From positions 1 to 11,935 of the forward strand of contig JAISDV010000113.1 of the NCBI GenBank assembly GCA_031264545.1: 11,935 nucleotides of DNA, in the 5' to 3' direction. Below, piece after piece: positions 1-6,616 of this stretch. A program made the position numbers and the translations under genes. Below the pieces are notes generated by a model, which was not told the origin of the DNA, did not search any database, and was given only the letters and a program-made list of their open reading frames with translations. The stretch comes from Oscillospiraceae bacterium. GTDB lineage: Bacteria > Bacillota > Clostridia > Oscillospirales > Oscillospiraceae. Positions within the stretch are counted from its first letter, which is position 1. Each line of letters begins with the position of its first letter.

Positions 1-130
1 TGCGGCTGACTTTTTTAGCGCGAAGCAATAGCGTTTCCAAGCGCCTGTCTATGTTTTTGTTCTTATTTTTCTTCTTCGCGGCTTCCAATTCCGCCACTTG
101 CTCCTCGCTAAACTGATAGGCTCTCGCCAT
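1..130 (-). CDS. IS630-like transposase, N-terminal part (runs off window)
   Basis: The reverse strand reads from an ATG at 130 to the window edge, giving 43 residues that begin MARAYQFSEEQVAELEAAKK and continue through a KNKNKN stretch to RRLETLLLRA. This is the usual start of the winged helix-turn-helix DNA-binding domain of IS630/Tc1-type transposases, with a glutamate/alanine-rich first helix and an RRLxxLLLRA helix. That domain binds the element's ends; the DDE catalytic part would lie outside the window. A GAGGG Shine-Dalgarno sits 8-9 bases before the ATG, supporting this start. Two TATAAT hexamers lie upstream (reverse strand, 165-160 and 184-179), but neither has a good -35, so the promoter is unclear. 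No terminal inverted repeat can be defined because the other end is missing. Whether the copy is intact or degraded cannot be judged. The family call rests on recognition of a short N-terminus only. Confidence 0.6.
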   Translation of the reverse strand, partial: MARAYQFSEEQVAELEAAKKKNKNKNIDRRLETLLLRAKKVSR

Positions 131-421
131 TGCTTTTTCCCTCGCTTCCTATGCCCCTTATTATATCATATCTTTAATATTATAACATGTGTCTTATTTG
201 AGGATTAGTATGACACCCTATCCAGTTTCGCACATAGATTAAGCCTCGCATGTACATATACCGCATGGCATGTTTCTCTACACATATCCTGGCCACTTGA
301 TTTCGCTCGCCTGTCTGTCGTTCCCGCATCCTCTATCACCCTTGCCCACTATACCACGAAAAGCCTGCTATCACAAGCTTTTCGACAATCTGCCCCCGGT
401 CCCGGGGGATCGCTTCCGGTG
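131..421. other. Non-coding stretch between transposase and holin genes
   Basis: No convincing gene is seen here. The half nearest the transposase is AT-rich and probably contains the insertion sequence's own leader and end. One reverse-strand frame (about 207-353, between stop codons) is open for 46 codons and ends ARLNLCAKLDRVSY, but it has no clear start with a Shine-Dalgarno and may be a remnant of the element's end. The right part carries two hairpins, at 357-384 and 393-408, listed separately. Confidence 0.5.
357..408 (-). terminator. Paired hairpins after the holin gene, possible terminator
   Basis: Just past the holin stop, the reverse strand first meets a perfect GC hairpin (393-399 pairing with 402-408, CCCCCGG/CCGGGGG with a 2-base loop). 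It then meets an 8-bp stem CGAAAAGC/GCTTTTCG (357-364 with 377-384, 12-base loop). Only a run of four T falls in the second stem, so this is not a textbook Rho-independent terminator. The position at a gene's 3' end is the main argument. Confidence 0.4.
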
Positions 422-724
422 TTAATCAGCCGTACGCTTATCGGCGTCTGCGGCCGCGCCGTTCCCGCAAAAGAGCTGCTTGCCGATCTGGTTGACGCCT
501 GTGGCGGCCAGGCCGGAAACGATGCCGACGGCTGCGCCTGTGAACGGGTCGGCCGCCGGGAACCCCGCCATTCCGGCGAAAAAGGCGAGCACGCCGAGAA
601 GCCCGCCCATGACGCCGCAGATCACCGGGAGCCACCTGTTGTCAAGCGGGGTGGCCTTAATGCTGAGAGCGATCAGATAACAGATAACGGTTATCGCCAT
701 GACCGGCGCAAAACCAAGGACCAT
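422..724 (-). CDS. Phage-type holin family protein (Phage_holin_5_2-like)
   Basis: This 100-residue membrane protein has hydrophobic segments at about residues 5-22, 30-50 and 60-76. The signature VGIVSGLAATGVNQIGKQLF near residues 67-86 is typical of the small clostridial holin family often annotated as Phage_holin_5_2. Holins form inner-membrane lesions that let an endolysin reach peptidoglycan. Many clostridial members are encoded outside obvious prophages and their real role is unknown. The ATG at 724 is preceded by GGGAG at suitable spacing, and an extended -10 box (TGCTATAAT) lies about 65 bases upstream. No endolysin, tail or other phage gene is adjacent: the only neighbour downstream is a transposase gene on the same strand. 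The tail after residue 86 is alanine- and aspartate-rich and probably cytoplasmic. Family call is by motif recognition; function in lysis is inference. Confidence 0.75.
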   Translation of the reverse strand: MVLGFAPVMAITVICYLIALSIKATPLDNRWLPVICGVMGGLLGVLAFFAGMAGFPAADPFTGAAVGIVSGLAATGVNQIGKQLFCGNGAAADADKRTAD

Positions 725-786
725 TCAACCATCTCCCTTCCGCGCGCGTTCGCCGCGGCCTGCCCGCGGCAGAGACCCCGCATAGC

Positions 787-792
787 ATTATA
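787..792 (-). promoter_or_regulatory. Extended -10 promoter element for the holin gene
   Basis: The reverse strand reads TGCTATAAT (TG-n-TATAAT), an extended -10 motif. No good -35 hexamer is found 16-18 bases upstream, as is common for extended -10 promoters. The predicted leader is about 60 bases and contains a GC-rich self-complementary stretch around 745-775. Confidence 0.5.
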
Positions 793-835
793 GCAGGCCG
801 GCGCAAAAATGTTCCTCCCACTGCACGCCGAATCG

Positions 836-936
836 TGGTATAATGTCCGCAAGCGGACATTATACCCAATTGAATTGCATATACCACAACGGCGCTCTGC
901 GCCTGTGGTATGCTGTCCGCTTGCGGACATTATACC
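836..936. repeat. Tandem palindrome cluster (two 31-bp palindromes plus a central hairpin)
   Basis: Copy 1 (836-866) is a perfect inverted repeat: GGTATAATGTCCGC, a 2-base AA centre, then GCGGACATTATACC. Copy 2 (906-936) is the same unit with two changes in the left arm and TT at the centre. Between them lie a small palindrome CAATTGAATTG (867-877) and a hairpin formed by ATACCACA (881-888) with TGTGGTAT (904-911), enclosing GGCGC-TCT-GCGCC. The right arm of that middle hairpin overlaps the left arm of copy 2, so the two structures compete. Each GGTATAAT arm carries a TATAAT-like hexamer. The unit sits in the gap between the divergent holin and thioesterase genes. It may be a REP/MITE-like repeat or a regulatory structure. 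Confidence 0.8.
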
Positions 937-986
937 TGATCTACATGCCTATATCATAAAGCGAGAGGTACCGGGGGAAAAAGATT

Positions 987-1451
987 ATGATACTTGAAAT
1001 CGGTCTGAAGGGCAGCGCCGAGCTGACCGTCGACGACACCAATACCGCCGCGGCCGTGCACTCCGGCGGGCTGAGGGTCTTCGGAACGCCGTTCATGGTC
1101 GCGCTCATGGAAAAGGCCGCCTACGGCAGCCTGCAGGAGACGCTCGGGACGGGCGAAACCTCCGTCGGTACGAGGGTCGATATCCGGCATACCGCCGCCA
1201 CGCCCGCCGGTATGCGCATCCGGGCCGAAAGCACCGTCACCGCGATCGACGGCAGAACGGTTACCTTCCGTGTCACGGCCTGTGACGAAAAGGGCGAAAT
1301 AGGCTCCGGCCGGCACGAGCGCGCGATCGTCGATATTGAACGCTTCACGCGGCGCTGCTATCCTAAGCGCGAGGAGAAGAACGCAGGGACCTCCATAGAC
1401 AGACACGCTATATCTGATATGCAAAGAGACGGTGAAGAAAATGACGGCTGA
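987..1451 (+). CDS. Hot-dog fold thioesterase, fluoroacetyl-CoA thioesterase (FlK) type
   Basis: This 154-residue protein matches the single-domain FlK-type acyl-CoA thioesterase family, which hydrolyses small acyl-CoA esters in the cytoplasm. Visible motifs are GGLRVFGTPFMVALMEKAA (28-46) and VGTRVDIRHTAATPAGM (60-76), followed by the hot-dog beta strands to about 120. Thr34, Glu42 and His68 have the same mutual spacing as the FlK catalytic triad (Thr42, Glu50, His76, from memory), so the enzyme looks active. The true substrate is unlikely to be fluoroacetyl-CoA; most family members act on unknown short acyl-CoAs. The ATG at 987 follows GGGGGA with a 9-base gap. About 27 residues extend past the usual end of the fold (from about residue 127), are polar, and run into the next gene. 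That tail may be a natural extension or a lost stop codon. The gene overlaps the PatB-like gene by 11-20 bases, implying translational coupling. Confidence 0.82.
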   Translation: MILEIGLKGSAELTVDDTNTAAAVHSGGLRVFGTPFMVALMEKAAYGSLQETLGTGETSVGTRVDIRHTAATPAGMRIRAESTVTAIDGRTVTFRVTACDEKGEIGSGRHERAIVDIERFTRRCYPKREEKNAGTSIDRHAISDMQRDGEENDG

Positions 1452-2640
1452 GGAATTCTGTAGGCGCTTCGGTGTTGAGAGAAGGGGCACGGACTGTGTG
1501 AAATGGGACGCGCTTGAAGCGCGCTTCGGTGACCCAGGGCTTCTCCCCATGTGGATAGCGGACATGGAGTTCAAAGCGCCCGAGCAGACGGTCGCGGCGC
1601 TGCAGGCGCGGGCGGCGCACGGCGCTTTCGGCTACACCTTTACGCCGGACAGCTATTACCGCGCCTTTATCGGCTGGGAGAAGCGCCGCCACGGCTACGA
1701 AATCAAAAAAGAATGGCTGCGCTTCGCCACGGGCGTCGTCTCGGCCCTTTATTGGCTGGTTGGCGGCTTTACCGCCCCGGGAGACGCCGTGGCCGTTATG
1801 ACGCCGGTCTACTATCCTTTCCACAGCGCGGTCAGGGACAACGGGCGGAGGCTGGTCTGCAGCGCTCTGGTCAATACGGACGGCGCGTATACCGTCGATT
1901 TTGCGCGGCTCGAGCGGGACCTTGCCGAAAATGCCGTCAAAATGCTCATCCTCTGCTCGCCGCACAATCCCGTTGGGCGCGTCTGGACAGAGGACGAGCT
2001 TGACAGGCTTCTCGATATCTGCCTGAAGCACAGGGTGCTCGTCGTCAGCGACGAGATCCATCAGGACCTTGTGACCGGCGAAAACAAGCATGTCCCCAGC
2101 GCGATTGTTTCCGGGGGGAAATACGCCCATAACGTCATCACCCTCAACGCGCCGAGCAAAACCTTCAATCTCGCCGGCCTGCTCAATTCCCACGTCGTCA
2201 TCGAGGACGACGGGCTCCGCCGGAAATACGACGCGGAAACCGGAAAAATCGACAGGCGCGCGGGCAACATCATGGGCCTCGCGGCCGGAGAGGCCGCATA
2301 CGCTTACGGCGAGGACTGGCTGGACGGACTTCTCGCAACGGTCAGAGAAAACGACGAATACCTGCGCCGCCGCCTGAAGGCCGAGGCTCCGGAGCTGATT
2401 GTCAGCCCGCTCGAGGGGACCTATCTCGCGTGGCTCGACCTCCGCGCTTATCTCAGGCCGGACGAGGTCGCGGACTTTATCGGGAAAAGGTGCCGGCTGG
2501 CGGTGGATTACGGCGAATGGTTCGGCGCACGGTGCGAGGGCTTCATCCGCCTCAATCTCGCGACCTTGCCGGAACATGTCCGCAGGGCAGCGGACAGTCT
2601 GTCCGAAAACCTGAAAGCACATGGGAAATCCGCCGGATGA
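1432..2640 (+). CDS. patB: PatB/MalY-family PLP-dependent C-S lyase (cystathionine beta-lyase type aminotransferase)
   Basis: The product (402 residues from GTG 1432, 399 from ATG 1441) is a fold-type I PLP enzyme of the MalY/PatB group. These enzymes cleave the C-S bond of cystathionine, cysteine or related thiols to give pyruvate, ammonia and a thiol; some also work as aminotransferases. Signatures are LPMWIADMEFKAP (38-50), SPHNPVGRVW (176-185), SDEIHQDL (206-213) and NAPSKTFNLAGL (239-250), where Lys243 is the expected PLP Schiff-base lysine. Arg373 in FIRLNLA is the likely carboxylate-binding arginine. Length is normal for the family. Either start is possible: GTG 1432 and ATG 1441 are in frame and both lie inside the end of the thioesterase gene, with only weak Shine-Dalgarno sequences, which fits translational coupling. 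The symbol is a family-level assignment and the physiological substrate is not known. Confidence 0.88.
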   Translation: MKKMTAEEFCRRFGVERRGTDCVKWDALEARFGDPGLLPMWIADMEFKAPEQTVAALQARAAHGAFGYTFTPDSYYRAFIGWEKRRHGYEIKKEWLRFATGVVSALYWLVGGFTAPGDAVAVMTPVYYPFHSAVRDNGRRLVCSALVNTDGAYTVDFARLERDLAENAVKMLILCSPHNPVGRVWTEDELDRLLDICLKHRVLVVSDEIHQDLVTGENKHVPSAIVSGGKYAHNVITLNAPSKTFNLAGLLNSHVVIEDDGLRRKYDAETGKIDRRAGNIMGLAAGEAAYAYGEDWLDGLLATVRENDEYLRRRLKAEAPELIVSPLEGTYLAWLDLRAYLRPDEVADFIGKRCRLAVDYGEWFGARCEGFIRLNLATLPEHVRRAADSLSENLKAHGKSAG

Positions 2641-2696
2641 CACGGACGCGGCGGCGAATGCTGTCAAAAGAAAAGGTGCTTTAGGGACTTGATACG

Positions 2697-3530
2697 ATGA
2701 TATTCACCCGAAATATTTCAACGGCGCGGCACAAGCTGCAGCAAGCTTTGCCGATCGTGCTCTTTGCGGTGACCGCGCTTATGCTGCTGACCTCATGTGG
2801 AAAAACTGCTCACGGAAGCGATATAACGCCTTTACCCGGCGATTCATGCAACGGGCCGCCGCTTGCGATCACCACGCCGACGCCGGGCGCGGAACCGGCG
2901 GCATCCGCCGAGCTTGCATCGCGCCTGCCGGACGGATTCGTCTATGTGACCGACGTGAATTCGTCCATTCGCGTCGATTTGCGCTACGCGGGTCCCGATA
3001 ACTTTACCGGCGCGCCCGCAGACGGATACAAGTCGGCGACGGCGGCAATCCTGACGCGGGAAGCGGCGCTCGCGCTGTCCAAAGCGCAGCAGCGCCTCCA
3101 GGAAGAAGGGCTTGGTCTGCTGATCTATGACGCATACCGTCCGCAAAGCGCGGTCGATTACTTTATGCGATGGACAGAGAACGACGATATAAGCCACAAA
3201 GCGGACTACTATCCAAAGCTCAGCAAGAGCGCGCTGCCGGGCGCGTACATCGGGCGCCGATCGGGACATTCACGCGGCAGCACGGTCGACGTGACGCTCG
3301 CAGACGCGTCAAGCGGCGAACCGCTGGACATGGGCAGTCCGTTTGATTTGTTCGACCCGATCTCATCGCACGGTGCGGCGGGGCTGACAGCGGAACAGTC
3401 AGAGAACCGCTTGAAGCTGAAAGGCGTCATGGAGACCTTCGGATTCAAAGCGTATGACGGCGAATACTGGCATTATACGCTGAGCAGTGAGCCGTTTCCC
3501 GATACCTATTTTGACTTTGACGTTAAATAG
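2697..3530 (+). CDS. VanX-like D-alanyl-D-alanine dipeptidase, predicted lipoprotein
   Basis: This 277-residue protein begins with a basic N-terminus and a hydrophobic segment ending in the lipobox LTSC (31-34). It should be exported and lipid-anchored at Cys34 on the outer face of the membrane. A proline/threonine-rich linker (about 44-75) leads to a peptidase family M15D (VanX/DdpX) domain. Motifs are RVDLRYAGPDNFTG (92-105), IYDAYRP (143-149, with Arg148), SGHSRGSTVDVTL (189-201, zinc ligands His191 and Asp198) and EYWHY (256-260, catalytic Glu256 and zinc ligand His259). All key residues are present. Enzymes of this family hydrolyse D-Ala-D-Ala; a surface lipoprotein form suggests peptide salvage or wall turnover rather than cytoplasmic vancomycin resistance. 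No vanH, vanA-type ligase or vanRS genes are adjacent. The ATG at 2697 follows AGGGA by 9-10 bases. It starts 56 bases after patB with no terminator seen, so co-transcription is possible. Confidence 0.88.
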   Translation: MIFTRNISTARHKLQQALPIVLFAVTALMLLTSCGKTAHGSDITPLPGDSCNGPPLAITTPTPGAEPAASAELASRLPDGFVYVTDVNSSIRVDLRYAGPDNFTGAPADGYKSATAAILTREAALALSKAQQRLQEEGLGLLIYDAYRPQSAVDYFMRWTENDDISHKADYYPKLSKSALPGAYIGRRSGHSRGSTVDVTLADASSGEPLDMGSPFDLFDPISSHGAAGLTAEQSENRLKLKGVMETFGFKAYDGEYWHYTLSSEPFPDTYFDFDVK

Positions 3531-3542
3531 CGGTGAAAAGCC

Positions 3543-3568
3543 GCAGGCCGCTCAACAGGGCGGCCTGC
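3543..3568. terminator. Hairpin between convergent vanX-like and rpoD genes
   Basis: A perfect 9-bp stem GCAGGCCGC/GCGGCCTGC (3543-3551 with 3560-3568, 8-base loop) lies in the 82-base gap between two convergent genes. On the reverse strand it is followed by GGCTTTTC, a short T run; on the forward strand by ATTTACA. It probably serves as a bidirectional terminator, stronger for rpoD. Confidence 0.6.
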
Positions 3569-3612
3569 ATTTACACTGTGATTACTTTATCCCGGCGCGG
3601 CCCGTCCGCTTC

Positions 3613-4815
3613 TCAATTCAGAAAGTCCCGCAGCTTCTTCGAGCGAGAGGGATGGCGGAGCTTGCGCAGAGCCTTGGCCTCGATCTGGCGAATGCGCTCG
3701 CGGGTGACGTTGAAGTCCTTGCCGACCTCCTCGAGCGTGCGTGTCCGGCCGTCCTCGATTCCGAAGCGCAGGCGAAGGACTTTCTCCTCGCGCGGCGTCA
3801 GCGTGGAGAGAACGGTCATCAGCTGCTCCTTGAGAAGCGTGAAAGAAGCCGCCTCGCTCGGCTCGGATGCGTCCTCGTCGGGGATAAAATCGCCGAGGTG
3901 GCTGTCCTCCTCCTCGCCGATCGGCGTTTCGAGAGAAACCGGCTCCTGCGCGATCTTCAGAATATCGCGCACCTTCTCAACGGACATCCCCATCTCCCCG
4001 GCGATCTCTTCGGGCGAGGGATCGTGCCCCAGCTCCTGAAGCAGCTGGCGCGAGACACGGATAACCTTGTTGATCGTTTCGACCATATGAACGGGTATAC
4101 GTATCGTGCGGGCCTGGTCGGCGATCGCCCGGGTAATGGCCTGGCGGATCCACCAGGTCGCGTATGTCGAAAACTTATAGCCCTTGGTATAGTCGAATTT
4201 CTCGACCGCCTTGATCAGGCCGAGGTTGCCCTCCTGTATCAGGTCGAGAAAGAGCATGCCGCGGCCGACATAGCGCTTGGCTATGCTCACGACGAGACGC
4301 AGGTTCGCCTCGGACATGCGGCGCTTGGCCTCCTCGTCTCCCTCGGACATGCGGATGGCCAGCCTGATCTCCTCCTCAGGGGTCAAAAGCGGGATCTTGC
4401 CGATCTCCTTGAGGTACATACGCACCGGGTCGTCCGTCGCATAGGCGTCGACGAGCACCTCAGTGCTGGCCATCTCCTCCTCGGTGACCTCCTCGAGCTC
4501 CTCCAGCTCCTCGAGCTCGGGCAGGGCTTCCTCGTCGATCGGGCGCAGGTAGTCCTCCCCCGCAGCATCAATGCCCAGATTTTCAAGCGTGTCGTAAAAT
4601 TTGTCGAGCTGTTCGACATCGAGATTGAGACTCTCAAGGACGTCCATCAATTCCTTGGCGGTCAGCTTCCCGACCTTTTTTCCCTTGTCGATCAGCTCTC
4701 GGAGCAGATCCTCCGCGGCTTTTTCCGGGACGGTCCCGTTTTCACTCTGTTCTTCGTTTTGTATGTCGTCTGTCATATCGTACGTCTTCGCTTCTTCCTT
4801 TTCCTTCACAGCCAC
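3613..4815 (-). CDS. rpoD: RNA polymerase primary sigma factor (sigma-A/RpoD)
   Basis: This 400-residue protein is the housekeeping sigma factor that directs RNA polymerase to -35/-10 promoters. Region 1.1-like sequence spans about 33-85, followed by an unusually acidic Glu/Leu-rich linker (95-115). Region 1.2 (DPVRMYLKEIG, 129-139) leads to regions 2.1-2.4 (about 165-242), containing NLRLVVSIAKRY, FLDLIQEGNLGL and KFSTYATWWIRQAITRAI. Region 3 is at about 245-320 and region 4 at about 335-395, with the helix-turn-helix TLEEVGKDFNVTRERIRQIE. The length fits Firmicutes SigA. The start is a GTG at 4815, with GGGGG upstream inside the last dnaG codons; an in-frame ATG inside the protein (residue 14) lacks a better site. 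Only 4 bases separate it from the dnaG stop, so the two are translationally coupled. Promoters elsewhere in this window match this factor's TTGACA/TATAAT specificity. Confidence 0.97.
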   Translation of the reverse strand: MAVKEKEEAKTYDMTDDIQNEEQSENGTVPEKAAEDLLRELIDKGKKVGKLTAKELMDVLESLNLDVEQLDKFYDTLENLGIDAAGEDYLRPIDEEALPELEELEELEEVTEEEMASTEVLVDAYATDDPVRMYLKEIGKIPLLTPEEEIRLAIRMSEGDEEAKRRMSEANLRLVVSIAKRYVGRGMLFLDLIQEGNLGLIKAVEKFDYTKGYKFSTYATWWIRQAITRAIADQARTIRIPVHMVETINKVIRVSRQLLQELGHDPSPEEIAGEMGMSVEKVRDILKIAQEPVSLETPIGEEEDSHLGDFIPDEDASEPSEAASFTLLKEQLMTVLSTLTPREEKVLRLRFGIEDGRTRTLEEVGKDFNVTRERIRQIEAKALRKLRHPSRSKKLRDFLN

Positions 4816-4819
4816 CGCT

Positions 4820-6586
4820 TTACCCCCTATATCCGCCCTTGCGCTGCAGCTTGCTCTGCGCGAATTTCATAAGCTCCGCCGCGTCGGAATTGCGCTTATG
4901 CTGCATGGCAAGTTTTTCTTCCCGGATGATTTCTATGTAATCGCCGAGCGCTTGTTCACTGTTAGACAGCTCTACAGGCGCGCTGATGATCTCCGTCAGT
5001 ACCGATATTTCGTCCTGTGAAAAGCGCTCGGACAAAATAGCCAGGGACGGCTGCTCCCCGCGCGCCACGCCGCCGTATAGCTCCGCGAAAAGCTTCGCCA
5101 GCAGCGGGGATGAAAAATCGTCCTGTGCAAAGCGCCGCTTTTCCGTAAAGAGCGCCGGCTCGTAATACAGCAGCCGCAGCACGCCCTTTTCGGCCGCCGC
5201 GCTCCTGCTGTTTTCAAACCGCAGCTCCCTGGCGGCCGGCTGAAGCAGCCGCGCGGGCCGGGTGCTTTCGCTCTCGCGCTTTTTCCGCGCCTGACTCACG
5301 AGTCTTTTCCTGATCCGCTCGGCCTCCGCCGAAACCGCGTCGCCTGAAACCTTAGCCATTTCCGCCGTCTTTCGCGCATAGACCTCGCGCTCGACGGCGC
5401 TCGGAAGCCCGGCAATCAGCCCCGCCGCGTCCTTGAGAAAAGCGACCTTGCCCGTGTCCGTTTTGAGGTCGTTTTTCGCAGCGAGGTCCGCAAGCCGGTA
5501 TTCGACATGGCCCTCCGAGCGGCGCAGCAGATTCTCAAAAGCGTCCGGGCCGAATTTTTTGAGGAATTCGTCCGGGTCCTTCGCGCCGGTCATCCGAAGC
5601 ACGCGCACCCGGATGTCGAGCCGCTGCAAAAGCGTGATCGCCCGCTGCGAGGCCCGCTGCCCGGCCTGGTCGCCGTCATAAGCGAGCACGAGCTCCCCGG
5701 TATAACGTGAAATCAGCCGTGCCTGCTCAGGTGTGAGCGAGGTTCCCAGCGAAGCCACCGCGCAGTCAAAGCCCGCCTGATGCAGTGAAACTACGTCTAT
5801 ATTGCCCTCTGACAGGATGATATATCCCTTTTTTGACTTTTTCGCCAAATTCATTGCGAAAAGATTGTGGCTCTTACTGAAAACAAGCGTCTCCGGGCTG
5901 TTGAGATATTTGGGTTCTCCGTCGTCCAGTATCCGCCCTGAAAAGCCTATGACACTGCCGCGTATATCTATGACCGGAAACATCAGGCGGTTGCGAAAGG
6001 TATCGTAAATGCCGTTTCCACCCTTCTTCGATGCCCTGGCCAGTCCCGCGTCAAGCAGCTCGGCCCTGGTGTAGCCCTTTTTCAGCATCGCGGAAACCAG
6101 ACTGTCCCAGGAATCGGGCGCGCAGCCGAGCCCGAAGCGTGTCACCATCGCGGGGGAGATCCCGCGCTTTTCTATGTACTGCCGGGCAGCGGCGCCGCCC
6201 GGAGTTTTCAACTGCCCGTAAAAAAACCTTGCCGCGTCCCGGTTAAGGGACAGCATCCGCTCACGCCGGGAAAAATTGACATCCCGCTCCTCCTCTGGGA
6301 CGGGGATGCCCGCCCGCCGCGCCAGAAAGCGCACGGCGTCCGGATAGGAAAGATTTTCGATCTCCATGATGAAATTGACGACCGAGCCGCCCTTGCCGCA
6401 GCCGAAGCAATGATAGATCTGCTTGTCCGGCGAGACGGAAAACGACGGGGTCTTTTCGCTGTGGAAAGGACAAAGGCCGAAAAGGTTGCTGCCGCTCCTC
6501 TTGTTGAGCCGGACATAGGCGGAAACGACCTCCGCAATATCGCTGCGCTCCACCAGCTCCTTGATAAAGCTTTCCGGAAAAGCCAT
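4820..6586 (-). CDS. dnaG: DNA primase
   Basis: The 588-residue product synthesises RNA primers for replication at the fork, working with the DnaB-type helicase. The N-terminal CHC2 zinc-binding domain has Cys39, His42, Cys60 and Cys63 (CPFHSEKTPSFS ... YHCFGCGKGG). The RNA polymerase core follows (about 110-245), with YDTFRNRLMFPVID and FSGRIL. The Toprim metal site shows Glu260 in LSEGNIDVV and the DGDQAG motif (304-309), plus DPDEFL (337-342). The C-terminal helicase-interacting region (about 460-588) is less conserved, as usual. A perfect AGGAGG lies about 8 bases before the ATG at 6586. It sits 30 bases after dgt and 4 bases before rpoD, the classic macromolecular-synthesis arrangement of Firmicutes. 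Confidence 0.97.
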   Translation of the reverse strand: MAFPESFIKELVERSDIAEVVSAYVRLNKRSGSNLFGLCPFHSEKTPSFSVSPDKQIYHCFGCGKGGSVVNFIMEIENLSYPDAVRFLARRAGIPVPEEERDVNFSRRERMLSLNRDAARFFYGQLKTPGGAAARQYIEKRGISPAMVTRFGLGCAPDSWDSLVSAMLKKGYTRAELLDAGLARASKKGGNGIYDTFRNRLMFPVIDIRGSVIGFSGRILDDGEPKYLNSPETLVFSKSHNLFAMNLAKKSKKGYIILSEGNIDVVSLHQAGFDCAVASLGTSLTPEQARLISRYTGELVLAYDGDQAGQRASQRAITLLQRLDIRVRVLRMTGAKDPDEFLKKFGPDAFENLLRRSEGHVEYRLADLAAKNDLKTDTGKVAFLKDAAGLIAGLPSAVEREVYARKTAEMAKVSGDAVSAEAERIRKRLVSQARKKRESESTRPARLLQPAARELRFENSRSAAAEKGVLRLLYYEPALFTEKRRFAQDDFSSPLLAKLFAELYGGVARGEQPSLAILSERFSQDEISVLTEIISAPVELSNSEQALGDYIEIIREEKLAMQHKRNSDAAELMKFAQSKLQRKGGYRG

Positions 6587-6616
6587 AGCGCCCGCCTCCT
6601 TTCAGCGCCTGCCGCG

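Noticed and set aside
419..793. 124-codon forward open frame over the holin gene
   Set aside because: Antisense to a protein with a clear holin signature and Shine-Dalgarno; the forward translation is charged and lacks family features.
836..936. CRISPR array
   Set aside because: Only two palindromic units 70 bases apart, with the intervening sequence itself self-complementary, and no cas genes in the window.
1408..2667. 419-codon reverse open frame opposite patB
   Set aside because: It covers the PatB-type gene almost exactly in the antisense frame; PatB motifs are unambiguous.
2697..3530. Vancomycin resistance cluster
   Set aside because: Only a VanX-like enzyme is present and it is predicted to be extracellular; no vanH, ligase or vanRS neighbours.
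3487..4872. 461-codon forward open frame opposite rpoD
   Set aside because: It is a mirror of rpoD caused by GC-biased third positions; the translation has no family features and rpoD on the other strand is certain.
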